NCBI GenBank assembly: GCA_964583615.1 | Contig: CAZOWM010000043.1 | Coordinates: forward strand, 1-30,591 | Source of the DNA: CAZOWM01 sp964583615 | GTDB taxonomy: Bacteria; Spirochaetota; B62-G9; DRHN01 | Direction: 5' to 3' | DNA length: 30,591 nt | Part shown: one piece after another, positions 1 to 6,771 of the stretch | Layout: every line of letters begins with the position of its first letter | How positions within the stretch are numbered: position 1 is the stretch's first letter | Position numbers and translations under genes: made by a program | Notes under the pieces: generated by a model | The model's database searches: none | The model's input: the letters and a program-made list of their open reading frames with translations, nothing else | What the model was told of the DNA's origin: nothing

Positions 1-2
1 CG

Positions 3-698
3 GTGGACAATGTGAGCATGGGAGTGCATGCAGGTGAGGTCGTGGGCCTTCTGGGAGACAACGGAGCGGGAAAGTCGACCCTGATAAAGATGGTCTCTGG
101 CGTGTACCACCCTGACGGAGGCAAAATATTTTTCATGGGGCAGGAGATAAAAATCGTTACCCCGATGGATGCGCTGGCTCTCGGAATAGAAACGATCTAT
201 CAGGACCTGGCGCTCGCAGAAAATCTCAATGTGTACTCCAACATATTTCTCGGGCGAGAGAAGCTCAAGAAGATTCTCGGAATCATAAGGGTCCTGGACC
301 ATGACTACATGCTCGTCGAATCCAGGAAGGTACTGAAAAAGCTCGAAATAGAAGTTCCCTCGCTGAAGAACAAGATCAGCATGCTCTCAGGCGGGCAGCG
401 GCAGGCGGTCGCGATTTCCCGGTCCATGTACTGGGACGCGAAGTTTCTCATCATAGATGAGCCCACAGCAGCCCTGGGAATCACGGAGCAGAAAAAGGTG
501 CTCGATCTTGTGGGGCTTTTAAAGTCTCAGGGACTCGGAATCATCATCATCAGCCACCAGCTCCACGATGTGTTTTCGGTCGCAGATCGGCTCGTGATTA
601 TGCGCCGGGGAGAGAAGGTTGCTGAGAGAATCACGAAGGACACTGATCCCAATGAAGTGGTGGGTCTCATCGTCGGTGCTGAAACGGTAAAAAGGTAA
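3..698 (+). CDS. Sugar ABC transporter ATP-binding protein, 5' partial
   Basis: This is the C-terminal 231 residues of a sugar-import ATPase; the reading frame is open at the left edge, so the true start lies outside the window. It should hydrolyse ATP at the cytoplasmic face of a CUT2-type sugar importer. Visible motifs are Walker A (GDNGAGKST, about residues 18-26), the signature LSGGQRQ, Walker B (FLIIDEPTAAL) and the H-loop histidine in IIISHQ. The protein stops after one nucleotide-binding domain, as in FrcA of fructose importers, whereas RbsA/MglA/XylG have two. The permease and binding-protein genes would be expected upstream. A sensor-kinase gene begins five bases downstream, which suggests co-transcription with the two-component pair. 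The substrate cannot be read from the sequence. Confidence 0.9.
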   Translation: MDNVSMGVHAGEVVGLLGDNGAGKSTLIKMVSGVYHPDGGKIFFMGQEIKIVTPMDALALGIETIYQDLALAENLNVYSNIFLGREKLKKILGIIRVLDHDYMLVESRKVLKKLEIEVPSLKNKISMLSGGQRQAVAISRSMYWDAKFLIIDEPTAALGITEQKKVLDLVGLLKSQGLGIIIISHQLHDVFSVADRLVIMRRGEKVAERITKDTDPNEVVGLIVGAETVKR

Positions 699-703
699 GC
701 GGT

Positions 704-856
704 ATGAAGCTTTTTTACCAAAACCTTTCTCTTTTTCATAAGCATCATCATCATTCAATCGAACCTTACCTTCTTTATCATCACGAACATCATAAGGAAG
801 AACAATCAGGAGGATGCGAAGAAGGAGCTCACAGAAGAAGCCTCTTTCGTGTATGA
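704..856 (+). pseudogene. N-terminal fragment of the frameshifted sensor kinase
   Basis: An ATG at 704 follows the ABC gene stop by five bases and has a purine-rich AAGGTAAG upstream. It opens a frame whose first 26 residues are one hydrophobic segment (FLFFISIIII core), a typical first transmembrane helix. The frame then turns into His/Glu-rich nonsense and stops at 854-856. Removing one T from the pair at 780-781 joins this helix directly to the frame of the kinase ORF, giving ...FFII-TNIIRKNNQ.... I therefore read 704-2831 as one gene with a one-base insertion near 780. Whether the insertion is biological or an assembly error cannot be decided here. Confidence 0.65.
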
Positions 857-2831
857 GAGCTTCAATGCCTGGAAGCGGAACCTCTGGATCGACCTCATCA
901 GACTAAGGGAAGACGTACGGCTCAAGCGCATGCTTCTTGACCTCGACGGCATCTCCAAGAATAAACAGCTCTTCTCCTACATACGGGAAACTGTGCTCTC
1001 GGGTGGGATAGACTGCATGGTAATCAAGAGCACTGTGTACCCGCATGTTGAGCTGATCCCCTATGAATACAGCATATTTACCATCTCAGACCTTCAGTCC
1101 CTGAGTAATACGAAGTCCCACCCTTATCTCCAGACCGCTTTCCTCGGTACAGGGCTGAACCTGGTAGAAACCTGCAGTGTGCTCCTGCGCCCTGATTTCA
1201 CAGTGGATATTTTTCTTATAAAGCATATAGGACAGAGTTTCTGTCAACACCTCACCGCAGAGAGGAGGTCTGCTGCTTCCTTTATCATCGGCGATCAGGC
1301 ACTCGTTGGTGATCTGAAAGGATTATCCTTTTTCGAACAGGTTGAAGAATTTAGGATGCAGTCGGTATACGAAGAGCTGTATGACGTAGAAATCGAAGAC
1401 AGAAGATACAACATTGCCCTTCACAAGCTCGGAGAGCTGAAAACAACCTCCGGCGTACGCCCGCTCTTTCTTGTGACTTCTCTCACCAACGCGCCATACC
1501 AGAAGAGGGTGATTGCCGTTAAAAGAATCGTCCTCTTCGTTTCACTGCTCGGCGCGCTGCTCACCGCGGTGCTGAGCCTCTTTCTCTCGCGGAACATTTC
1601 AAGACCGGTAAAAAAACTCCTGAGCGGAATGTACCGGGTGAAAAACGGGAATTATGACACCGCGATCGGAATGAAGTATGGGAGTGAAATGGGTGAGCTC
1701 CTGCGAGGGTTCAACGAGATGGCGTTCAAGCTGAGTCAGGACAAGGCGCAGATGGAGGACTACATCCGTGAGATCATCATGCTGAAGGATTACAATGAAA
1801 AAATTCTCCACTCGATCCGGGCCGGTATTGCCATCATCAATCCGCAGTTTCGAATCGAAAAGGCGAACAGCTCATTCTTGCAGTATTTTGGACTCGACGA
1901 GCGGCAGGTGATCGGCGCGCGCATTCAGGATGCTCCCAAAAGCCTCATCGATGAAGACACTCTCGAACAAGTGGGGCTTCTCCTGCAGGGCAGAAAAGAG
2001 TTCTATTCAAAGGTCAAGAGGTCGAAGGAACACAGGGTGTATGAAATCAAGCTTTATCCCCTTGCGGGAGTACGCCCTCAGGGCGATGGAACTGCCGGAT
2101 GCGTGTTCACTGTCGATGATATAAGTGAGAAGCTTGAGCTTGAAGAAAAGATATTTCAGGCGGAGAAGCTCTCCTCACTCAGTGTGCTTTCTGCGGGGGT
2201 AGCTCATGAGATAAACAATCCTCTCAGCTCCATCATGAGCAACGTGCAGAATCTCATGGAAGAGGAATGGGACGAAGAAAGGAAGGTTTCTCTGGGGTGG
2301 ATAGAGCAGGAGACCCGGCGAATTGCCAGGACTGTGCGGGCGCTTTTAAACTTCTCCTCCTCCGATGCAAGGGGAAGGCAGGGATCGGATGTGAATGAAG
2401 TGATCGTTCAGGTCATCGGCATCATCAAGTACTCCATATCCAGGGACACGGACATCGCCATAGAGACTGACCTGGAGGATGACCTTCCAAAAGCGGTAAT
2501 CAACGAAGACGAGCTTCAGCAGGTCATCATAAACCTGGTACACAATTCGATCCAGGCTGTTGAAGACAACGGGGTCGTATCGCTCAATACATCTGCCAGA
2601 AGATCCGATCACAGGATCAACATCGTGGTGCAGGACAACGGCAGGGGGATACGCAAAGAGCACATTCCTCACATATTCGATCCCTTCTTCACCACAAAGC
2701 GCAACGGGCAGGGAACCGGGCTTGGGCTTTCCGTGGTGTACGGGATCGTGCGGAAGCAGGGTGGTCACATCGATGTCGAGAGTGCATCCGGGAAGGGGAC
2801 AAGAATAACATTGGAGTTTCCGGCGCTTTAG
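849..2831 (+). CDS. NtrB-like sensor histidine kinase (main ORF)
   Basis: This is a membrane sensor kinase that should autophosphorylate and pass phosphate to the adjacent regulator. From the GTG at 849 the order is: about 220 residues of extracytoplasmic sensor domain without a recognised motif, a transmembrane helix (about 222-248), a HAMP linker (about 249-300), a PAS domain (about 315-430), HisKA with the phospho-accepting H453 in GVAHEINNPL, and HATPase_c with N-box (561-570), DNGRGI (596-601) and GTGLGLS (622-628). The GTG start is probably not the natural one. It has no good ribosome-binding site and gives a sensor domain with no first membrane helix; that helix lies in another frame at 704-780. 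As written, the product would be topologically wrong. The regulator gene starts 17 bases downstream. Confidence 0.85.
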   Translation: MYESFNAWKRNLWIDLIRLREDVRLKRMLLDLDGISKNKQLFSYIRETVLSGGIDCMVIKSTVYPHVELIPYEYSIFTISDLQSLSNTKSHPYLQTAFLGTGLNLVETCSVLLRPDFTVDIFLIKHIGQSFCQHLTAERRSAASFIIGDQALVGDLKGLSFFEQVEEFRMQSVYEELYDVEIEDRRYNIALHKLGELKTTSGVRPLFLVTSLTNAPYQKRVIAVKRIVLFVSLLGALLTAVLSLFLSRNISRPVKKLLSGMYRVKNGNYDTAIGMKYGSEMGELLRGFNEMAFKLSQDKAQMEDYIREIIMLKDYNEKILHSIRAGIAIINPQFRIEKANSSFLQYFGLDERQVIGARIQDAPKSLIDEDTLEQVGLLLQGRKEFYSKVKRSKEHRVYEIKLYPLAGVRPQGDGTAGCVFTVDDISEKLELEEKIFQAEKLSSLSVLSAGVAHEINNPLSSIMSNVQNLMEEEWDEERKVSLGWIEQETRRIARTVRALLNFSSSDARGRQGSDVNEVIVQVIGIIKYSISRDTDIAIETDLEDDLPKAVINEDELQQVIINLVHNSIQAVEDNGVVSLNTSARRSDHRINIVVQDNGRGIRKEHIPHIFDPFFTTKRNGQGTGLGLSVVYGIVRKQGGHIDVESASGKGTRITLEFPAL

Positions 2832-2848
2832 GGAATGGACAGGATACT

Positions 2849-3724
2849 ATGGAGCAGTCTTTTGAACGCACGCGCGCGATCCTCATTGTTGACAATGAGG
2901 AAGGAATCAGGCACGGGTTGAGAAATTTCTTCCATAAGAAAGGCTTTGTTGCATATGAAGCTTTTGATTTCCACTCCGCGCTCACCGCTGTGAAGAGTCA
3001 TCCAATCGATATTGCGGTCATAGACATCCGTCTCAAAAATGGAAAGGACGGCATAGACCTGCTGAGAGAGCTCAAAAGAATCGAGCACGATCTCATCGAA
3101 ATCATCATCACCGGATATGGGAGCATCGACACCGCGGTTACCTCCATGAAGGAGGGCGCAGCGGACTACATCCTGAAACCCATAGACAACAAGAAGCTTC
3201 TCGATGCTGTAAGAAAGAACCTGGAGATCCGGGAACTCAAAAACGAAAACCGATTCTTAAAAAAAGAGTTGATGGACCGCTCGGTTCCCCACGCCTTTGT
3301 CACTGCGAACCAGGGCCTGAAACGGATGATTCAAAAGGTTGATAAAATAAAGGATAATCCCGTTACGGTCTTGATCACCGGTGCGAGCGGGACGGGAAAA
3401 GAGGTGCTCGCACGTTACATTCATTACACCAGCAACAGAAGACAGGGGAAGTTCGTCTCCATCAACTGCGCATCTCTTTCAGAAAATCTCCTTTTGAGCG
3501 AGCTCTTCGGGCACGAAAAGGGTGCATTTACCGGAGCGATCGAGCGTCATGTAGGCAAGTTCGAAATGGCTGACAGAGGAACGCTCTTTCTCGATGAGAT
3601 CGGAGACATGTCTCCGGATGTACAGGCGAAGCTGCTCCGTGTCATAGAGGAGAACAGCTTCGAACGGGTGGGGGGGGACACGCAGGATTCACGTGGATGT
3701 AAGAATCATCGCTGCCACCAATAA
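2849..3724 (+). CDS. NtrC-family sigma54 response regulator, N-terminal part (frameshifted)
   Basis: This ORF carries the receiver and most of the AAA+ domain of a sigma54-dependent activator. The receiver (about 10-125) has phospho-acceptor D59 in AVIDIRL, T88 and K110; the acidic pair near residue 15 reads DNEE rather than the usual DD/DE. The AAA+ domain has Walker A GASGTGKE (178-185), an intact sigma54-contacting GAFTGA loop (225-230) and Walker B LFLDE (246-250). After ERVGG the frame leaves the family pattern and stops at 3724. Dropping one G from the run of eight at 3670-3677 restores VGGTRRIHVDVRIIAATN, the expected family sequence, and joins the following ORF. The complete gene is 2849-4253, about 467 residues. 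The likely partner is the upstream kinase. Confidence 0.9.
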   Translation: MEQSFERTRAILIVDNEEGIRHGLRNFFHKKGFVAYEAFDFHSALTAVKSHPIDIAVIDIRLKNGKDGIDLLRELKRIEHDLIEIIITGYGSIDTAVTSMKEGAADYILKPIDNKKLLDAVRKNLEIRELKNENRFLKKELMDRSVPHAFVTANQGLKRMIQKVDKIKDNPVTVLITGASGTGKEVLARYIHYTSNRRQGKFVSINCASLSENLLLSELFGHEKGAFTGAIERHVGKFEMADRGTLFLDEIGDMSPDVQAKLLRVIEENSFERVGGDTQDSRGCKNHRCHQ

Positions 3725-4253
3725 AGATCTCACACTCCTCATGCAGGCAGGACGTTTCAGGGATGATCTCTACTATAGAATCAAGGTGGTGAGCTTTCAT
3801 TTGACACCGCTGAGAGAGCGACCGGAAGATATTCCGCTGCTGATCGATCATTTCGTTCAGAAATATCACGGGAAATACAACAAGGCGGTGCAGGGATTCA
3901 GCCCGGAGGCCGTTGAGCTCATGATTTCTTACGCATGGCCGGGTAACGTGCGTGAGCTCGAAAATGTGGTAAATCAGGTAGTTCTGCTGGGTGAAGGGGA
4001 CTGGGTGGATGCAGCAGACCTGGGAAAGGGGCTCTTCTTCGGAAAGGGAATCCCGGCTCAGCGGATCGATTTTCATCGTATAAAATCGCTCAAAAAGGCA
4101 ATGCGTGACATCCAACAGCTCTACGAACCCAGGATCATCGAGCACTTTCTCAAAAAAAATCACTACAACAAATCAAAGACCGCCCGGGACCTTTCCATCA
4201 CGAGAAAAACACTTGACGACAAGATCCAGAAGTTCGACATTCAGGCGGGATAA
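3693..4253 (+). CDS. NtrC-family sigma54 response regulator, C-terminal part (frameshifted)
   Basis: This is the second fragment of the activator begun at 2849. It starts within the AAA+ domain at DVRIIAATNKDL, includes the sensor II region with WPGNVRELEN, and ends in a Fis-type helix-turn-helix (about residues 140-185, KSKTARDLSITRKTLDDKI). The ATG at 3693 is an internal methionine-like codon with no ribosome-binding site, so independent translation is unlikely. Without the receiver and GAFTGA loop this piece alone could bind DNA but could not activate transcription. The target promoter is not evident; I found no convincing -24/-12 element in the downstream gap. Confidence 0.88.
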   Translation: MDVRIIAATNKDLTLLMQAGRFRDDLYYRIKVVSFHLTPLRERPEDIPLLIDHFVQKYHGKYNKAVQGFSPEAVELMISYAWPGNVRELENVVNQVVLLGEGDWVDAADLGKGLFFGKGIPAQRIDFHRIKSLKKAMRDIQQLYEPRIIEHFLKKNHYNKSKTARDLSITRKTLDDKIQKFDIQAG

Positions 4254-4257
4254 AAAA

Positions 4258-4274
4258 AGACAGGGCGGCTGTCT
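4258..4274. repeat. Inverted repeat AGACAG-N5-CTGTCT behind the response regulator
   Basis: This is a perfect 6-bp stem with a GGCGG loop, just after the regulator stop codon. Seven A precede it, so on the minus strand the hairpin is followed by a T tract and would work as a terminator of antisense transcription. On the plus strand it lacks a T tract. Confidence 0.4.
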
Positions 4275-4309
4275 CGGATGCATCGGCAACCGGCTGTGTT
4301 TGAAATCAT

Positions 4310-4326
4310 CCATCCACTGTGGATGG
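4310..4326. repeat. Inverted repeat CCATCCA-CTG-TGGATGG
   Basis: A perfect 7-bp stem (8 bp if the central C/G pair is counted) with a three-base centre. No T tract follows. It may be an operator or a weak terminator; nothing in the sequence decides between them. Confidence 0.35.
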
Positions 4327-4483
4327 AATACTTTCGTACCGATCACGTTTATTGATAGAGTTTTTTGTAACTACATTTCGAAGGGCGAGGCATTGTTTCT
4401 ATACAGGCATTCCGATAGTTTGCTCACCATGAAGACCAGGGAGCCCTCTTTTCACTCTGAAATGACACAGAATAAACTTTTGC

Positions 4484-4512
4484 TTGACATTTTATACGGT
4501 ACATGATGGAAT
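4484..4512 (+). promoter_or_regulatory. Candidate sigma70-type promoter for the fucose operon
   Basis: A perfect -35 TTGACA (4484-4489) is followed after 17 bases by TGGAAT (4507-4512), a 4/6 match to the -10 box. The operator-like palindrome begins at the end of the -10, where a bound repressor would block initiation. The weak -10 keeps confidence low. Confidence 0.35.
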
Positions 4513-4525
4513 GTAATCCATTACA
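4512..4525. promoter_or_regulatory. Operator-like palindrome TGTAATCCATTACA
   Basis: Two 6-base half-sites, TGTAAT and ATTACA, flank a CC centre. This form resembles operators of LacI-family sugar repressors. A second copy matching 11 of 14 positions lies at 4748-4761, about 236 bp downstream, which would allow DNA looping. No LacI-type regulator gene is in the window. Confidence 0.45.
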
Positions 4526-4691
4526 ATATATATATATATAGAGCGTAAAGAAGCTGCTTTTATGGATGGTTGATAACAGCGGCAGACACGTGCGAGAGTG
4601 ATCGTTTTTATGGTGTTGCAGGCATTGACGCAGCATTCTTGATTTCATTCATTTTGGCGTGAGACATGTTTTCAATTATGCGTGCGATGAC

Positions 4692-4707
4692 TTTTGCGGA
4701 AGCAAAA
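4692..4707. repeat. Hairpin/palindrome TTTTGC-GGAA-GCAAAA
   Basis: A perfect 6-bp stem around GGAA, upstream of fucI. In RNA it would form a GNRA-closed hairpin in the leader; in DNA it could be an operator. Confidence 0.35.
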
Positions 4708-4747
4708 ACGCCTTAAAATCTATTGAAGGTTTTATTTTTAGATAAAA

Positions 4748-4761
4748 AGAAATCGATTACA
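4748..4761. promoter_or_regulatory. Second operator-like site AGAAATCGATTACA
   Basis: It matches the palindrome at 4512-4525 at 11 of 14 positions, with an intact ATTACA half and a CG centre giving AATCGATT. It lies 40 bp before the fucI start codon. Confidence 0.4.
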
Positions 4762-4801
4762 ATAATATTCTATGCAAGAACCAATGTGAGGAGGAATCCA
4801 A

Positions 4802-6598
4802 ATGAATGCAAAGGAACCGCTGAACAGACTGATTGGGAGAATGCCGAAAATCGGAATCCGGCCTGCGATTGACGGTAGACGCAAAGGCGTAAGAGAATCA
4901 CTCGAAGAACAAACAATGGGAATGGCGAAATCACTCTCAACTTTTTTAGAGAAAAATCTGCATCATACAAACGGGCTTCCTGTTGAATGTATCATAGCAG
5001 ACACCTGTATCGGCGGATTTGCAGAGGCTGCCATGGCGAAGAAAAAGTTCGAGAAGGAAGGAGTTGGTGTTTCGATCACCGTGACGCCCTGCTGGGCCTA
5101 TGGGGCAGAAACAATGGACATGGATCCGCTCGTTCCAAAGGCCGTATTGGGGTTCAACGGTACCGAGCGTCCCGGTGCGGTCTATCTTGCAGCAGTGGCG
5201 GCAGCACACGCGCAGAAGGGCATTCCTGCATTTGCGGTATACGGGAGGGACGTGCAGGATGCAGATGATACATCAATACCTGAGGACGTACAGAAAAAAA
5301 TCCTCCAGTTTGCAAAGGCGGGTCTTGCCGTCGCCACGATGCGTGGAAAATCCTATCTCGCGATAGGGGGGGTGTCAATGGGGATCGCGGGATCGATCGT
5401 TGATCCCTATTTTCTCGAAAAATATCTGGGGGTGCGGTACGAGATGGTGGACAGCTCCGAGCTTATTCGGCGCATGGATGAGGGGATTTACGGCAAAAAA
5501 GAGTTCGAAGAAGCGTTGAAGTGGGTAAAAGAGAACTGCATCGAAGGGCCCGACATGAACAAGCCCAATCTCAAGTACACAGACAACAAACGGGAAAAAG
5601 ACTGGCAGGCTGTTGTGAAAATGACGCTGATTGCACGCGACCTGATGGTGGGAAACCCGAGACTCGATGAACTTGGGTTCGGCGAGGAGGCACTCGGGCA
5701 CAACGCGATTGCTGCCGGATTTCAGGGCCAGCGCCAGTGGACGGATCACTTTCCTAATGGTGATTTCCTCGAGACGGTTCTCAATTCGTCATTTGACTGG
5801 AACGGAATTCGTGAAGCTTTTGTGGTTGCCACGGAAAATGACTGCCTCAACGGAATATCCATGCTGTTCGGACATCTGCTCACCGGCACGGCCCAGATCT
5901 TCTCCGATGTCCGAACCTTCTGGAGTCCTGAAGCGATCAAGAGGGTCACAGGGTATGCACCGTCGGGAGCAGCCGAAAACGGAGTCATTCATCTTATCAA
6001 CTCCGGTTCCACTACCATGGATGGTACCGGGCAGCAGACCCACGAAGGGAAGCCGGTGATGAAACCGTTTTGGGAGATCACACCGGAAGAGGTAAAGAAA
6101 TGTCTTCAGGCAACGAGGTTTTGTCCCGCAGATCGTGAGTATTTTCGTGGTGGAGGGTTTTCCACGAATTTCCTTACTGTGGGAAACATGCCGGTCACCA
6201 TGTGCAGGCTGAACATTGTGGACGGCCTCGGACCGGTGCTGCAGATTGCAGAAGGCCATACCGTCGATCTCCCTCAAGAGGTGGGAAAAACGTTGATAGA
6301 CCGGACAAATCCTACCTGGCCCACTACATGGTTTGTTCCGAATCTGACCGGAAAAGGGCCGTTCAAAGATGTGTATTCTGTGATGGACAATTGGGGTGCA
6401 AATCACGGAGCAATAAGCTACGGGCACATCGGCAGCGATCTGATCACACTTGCTTCGTTGCTCAGAATCCCCGTGTGTATGCACAATGTTCCTTCAGAGA
6501 GGGTGTTCAGACCCAAGGTGTGGGCTTCATTCGGGGACTGCGATGCGCAGGGGGCGGACTACAGAGCCTGCGCCCAACTCGGCCCGATCTATAAATAG
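4802..6598 (+). CDS. fucI: L-fucose isomerase
   Basis: It converts L-fucose to L-fuculose (and D-arabinose to D-ribulose), the first cytoplasmic step of fucose use. At 598 residues it matches the family length (E. coli FucI about 591) and is similar along its whole length: IGIRPxIDGRR near the N-terminus, TVTPCW, FNGTERPGAVYLAA, GIPAF, DVQDADDTSIP, SSFDWNG, TWPTTWF and the C-terminal QDYRAC-like QGADYRAC. The Mn2+ and catalytic residues align as E345 (VVATEND), D369 (FSDVR) and H535 (WGANHG). A strong GAGGAGG lies eight bases before the ATG at 4802. Fuculokinase and fuculose-phosphate aldolase genes are not in the window. The following transport genes probably share the transcript. Confidence 0.97.
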   Translation: MNAKEPLNRLIGRMPKIGIRPAIDGRRKGVRESLEEQTMGMAKSLSTFLEKNLHHTNGLPVECIIADTCIGGFAEAAMAKKKFEKEGVGVSITVTPCWAYGAETMDMDPLVPKAVLGFNGTERPGAVYLAAVAAAHAQKGIPAFAVYGRDVQDADDTSIPEDVQKKILQFAKAGLAVATMRGKSYLAIGGVSMGIAGSIVDPYFLEKYLGVRYEMVDSSELIRRMDEGIYGKKEFEEALKWVKENCIEGPDMNKPNLKYTDNKREKDWQAVVKMTLIARDLMVGNPRLDELGFGEEALGHNAIAAGFQGQRQWTDHFPNGDFLETVLNSSFDWNGIREAFVVATENDCLNGISMLFGHLLTGTAQIFSDVRTFWSPEAIKRVTGYAPSGAAENGVIHLINSGSTTMDGTGQQTHEGKPVMKPFWEITPEEVKKCLQATRFCPADREYFRGGGFSTNFLTVGNMPVTMCRLNIVDGLGPVLQIAEGHTVDLPQEVGKTLIDRTNPTWPTTWFVPNLTGKGPFKDVYSVMDNWGANHGAISYGHIGSDLITLASLLRIPVCMHNVPSERVFRPKVWASFGDCDAQGADYRACAQLGPIYK

Positions 6599-6702
6599 AA
6601 AGAATGTGCTCTGACGGGAAATCTACGTGTTTTTTGTGTAAACGAAGTGAGGGAGGGTGTTTGGTTCGGTCCACTTTTTGTTGCTGCACAAGGGAGGTTA
6701 TT

Positions 6703-6759
6703 TTGGGGAATAGAACGGAGGGGTCTCCGTTCTCAATGATATCAACATATTCACATTAA
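6703..6759 (+). other. Possible 18-codon leader ORF overlapping a hairpin
   Basis: A TTG at 6703 follows AGGGAGG by a good distance and opens an 18-codon frame (MGNRTEGSPFSMISTYSH). Its TAA at 6757-6759 overlaps the AAGGAGGT ribosome-binding site of the next gene. The hairpin at 6712-6733 lies inside it. It could couple translation or attenuate, or be chance. Confidence 0.2.
6712..6733 (+). terminator. 9-bp hairpin between fucI and the binding-protein gene
   Basis: AGAACGGAG and CTCCGTTCT form a perfect 9-bp stem around GGGT. No T tract follows, so it is more likely an mRNA processing or 3'-end-stabilising element, which would set the high binding-protein to isomerase ratio common in sugar operons, than a full terminator. 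Confidence 0.45.
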
Positions 6760-6771
6760 GGAGGTAGTAAT

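Larger units (their letters stand above)
4254..4801. other. 548-bp intergenic regulatory region upstream of fucI
   Basis: No coding sequence is supported here. It holds three hairpins (4258-4274, 4310-4326, 4692-4707), a candidate promoter (4484-4512), an operator-like palindrome (4512-4525) with a related site near the fucI start (4748-4761), and a (TA)n tract at 4526-4540. The density of symmetric elements suggests a regulated promoter region for the fucose operon. Confidence 0.6.

Noticed and set aside
704..790. His-rich segment near 737-795 as a small metal-binding peptide
   Set aside because: The His run appears only after the frameshift point or in a non-coding frame; in the membrane-helix frame the same bases read Ile-rich sequence.
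4526..4540. (TA)n tract as an origin or phase-variable element
   Set aside because: It is only about 15 bases long, with no DnaA boxes nearby and no promoter elements placed so that its length would matter.
4620..4680. TGGCGTGAGACATG upstream of fucI as a sigma54 promoter for the nearby NtrC-type regulator
   Set aside because: The -12 TTGC part is absent; the match is limited to TGGC.
5789..6484. 231-residue minus-strand ORF inside fucI
   Set aside because: It lies entirely opposite a clear L-fucose isomerase with conserved catalytic residues.
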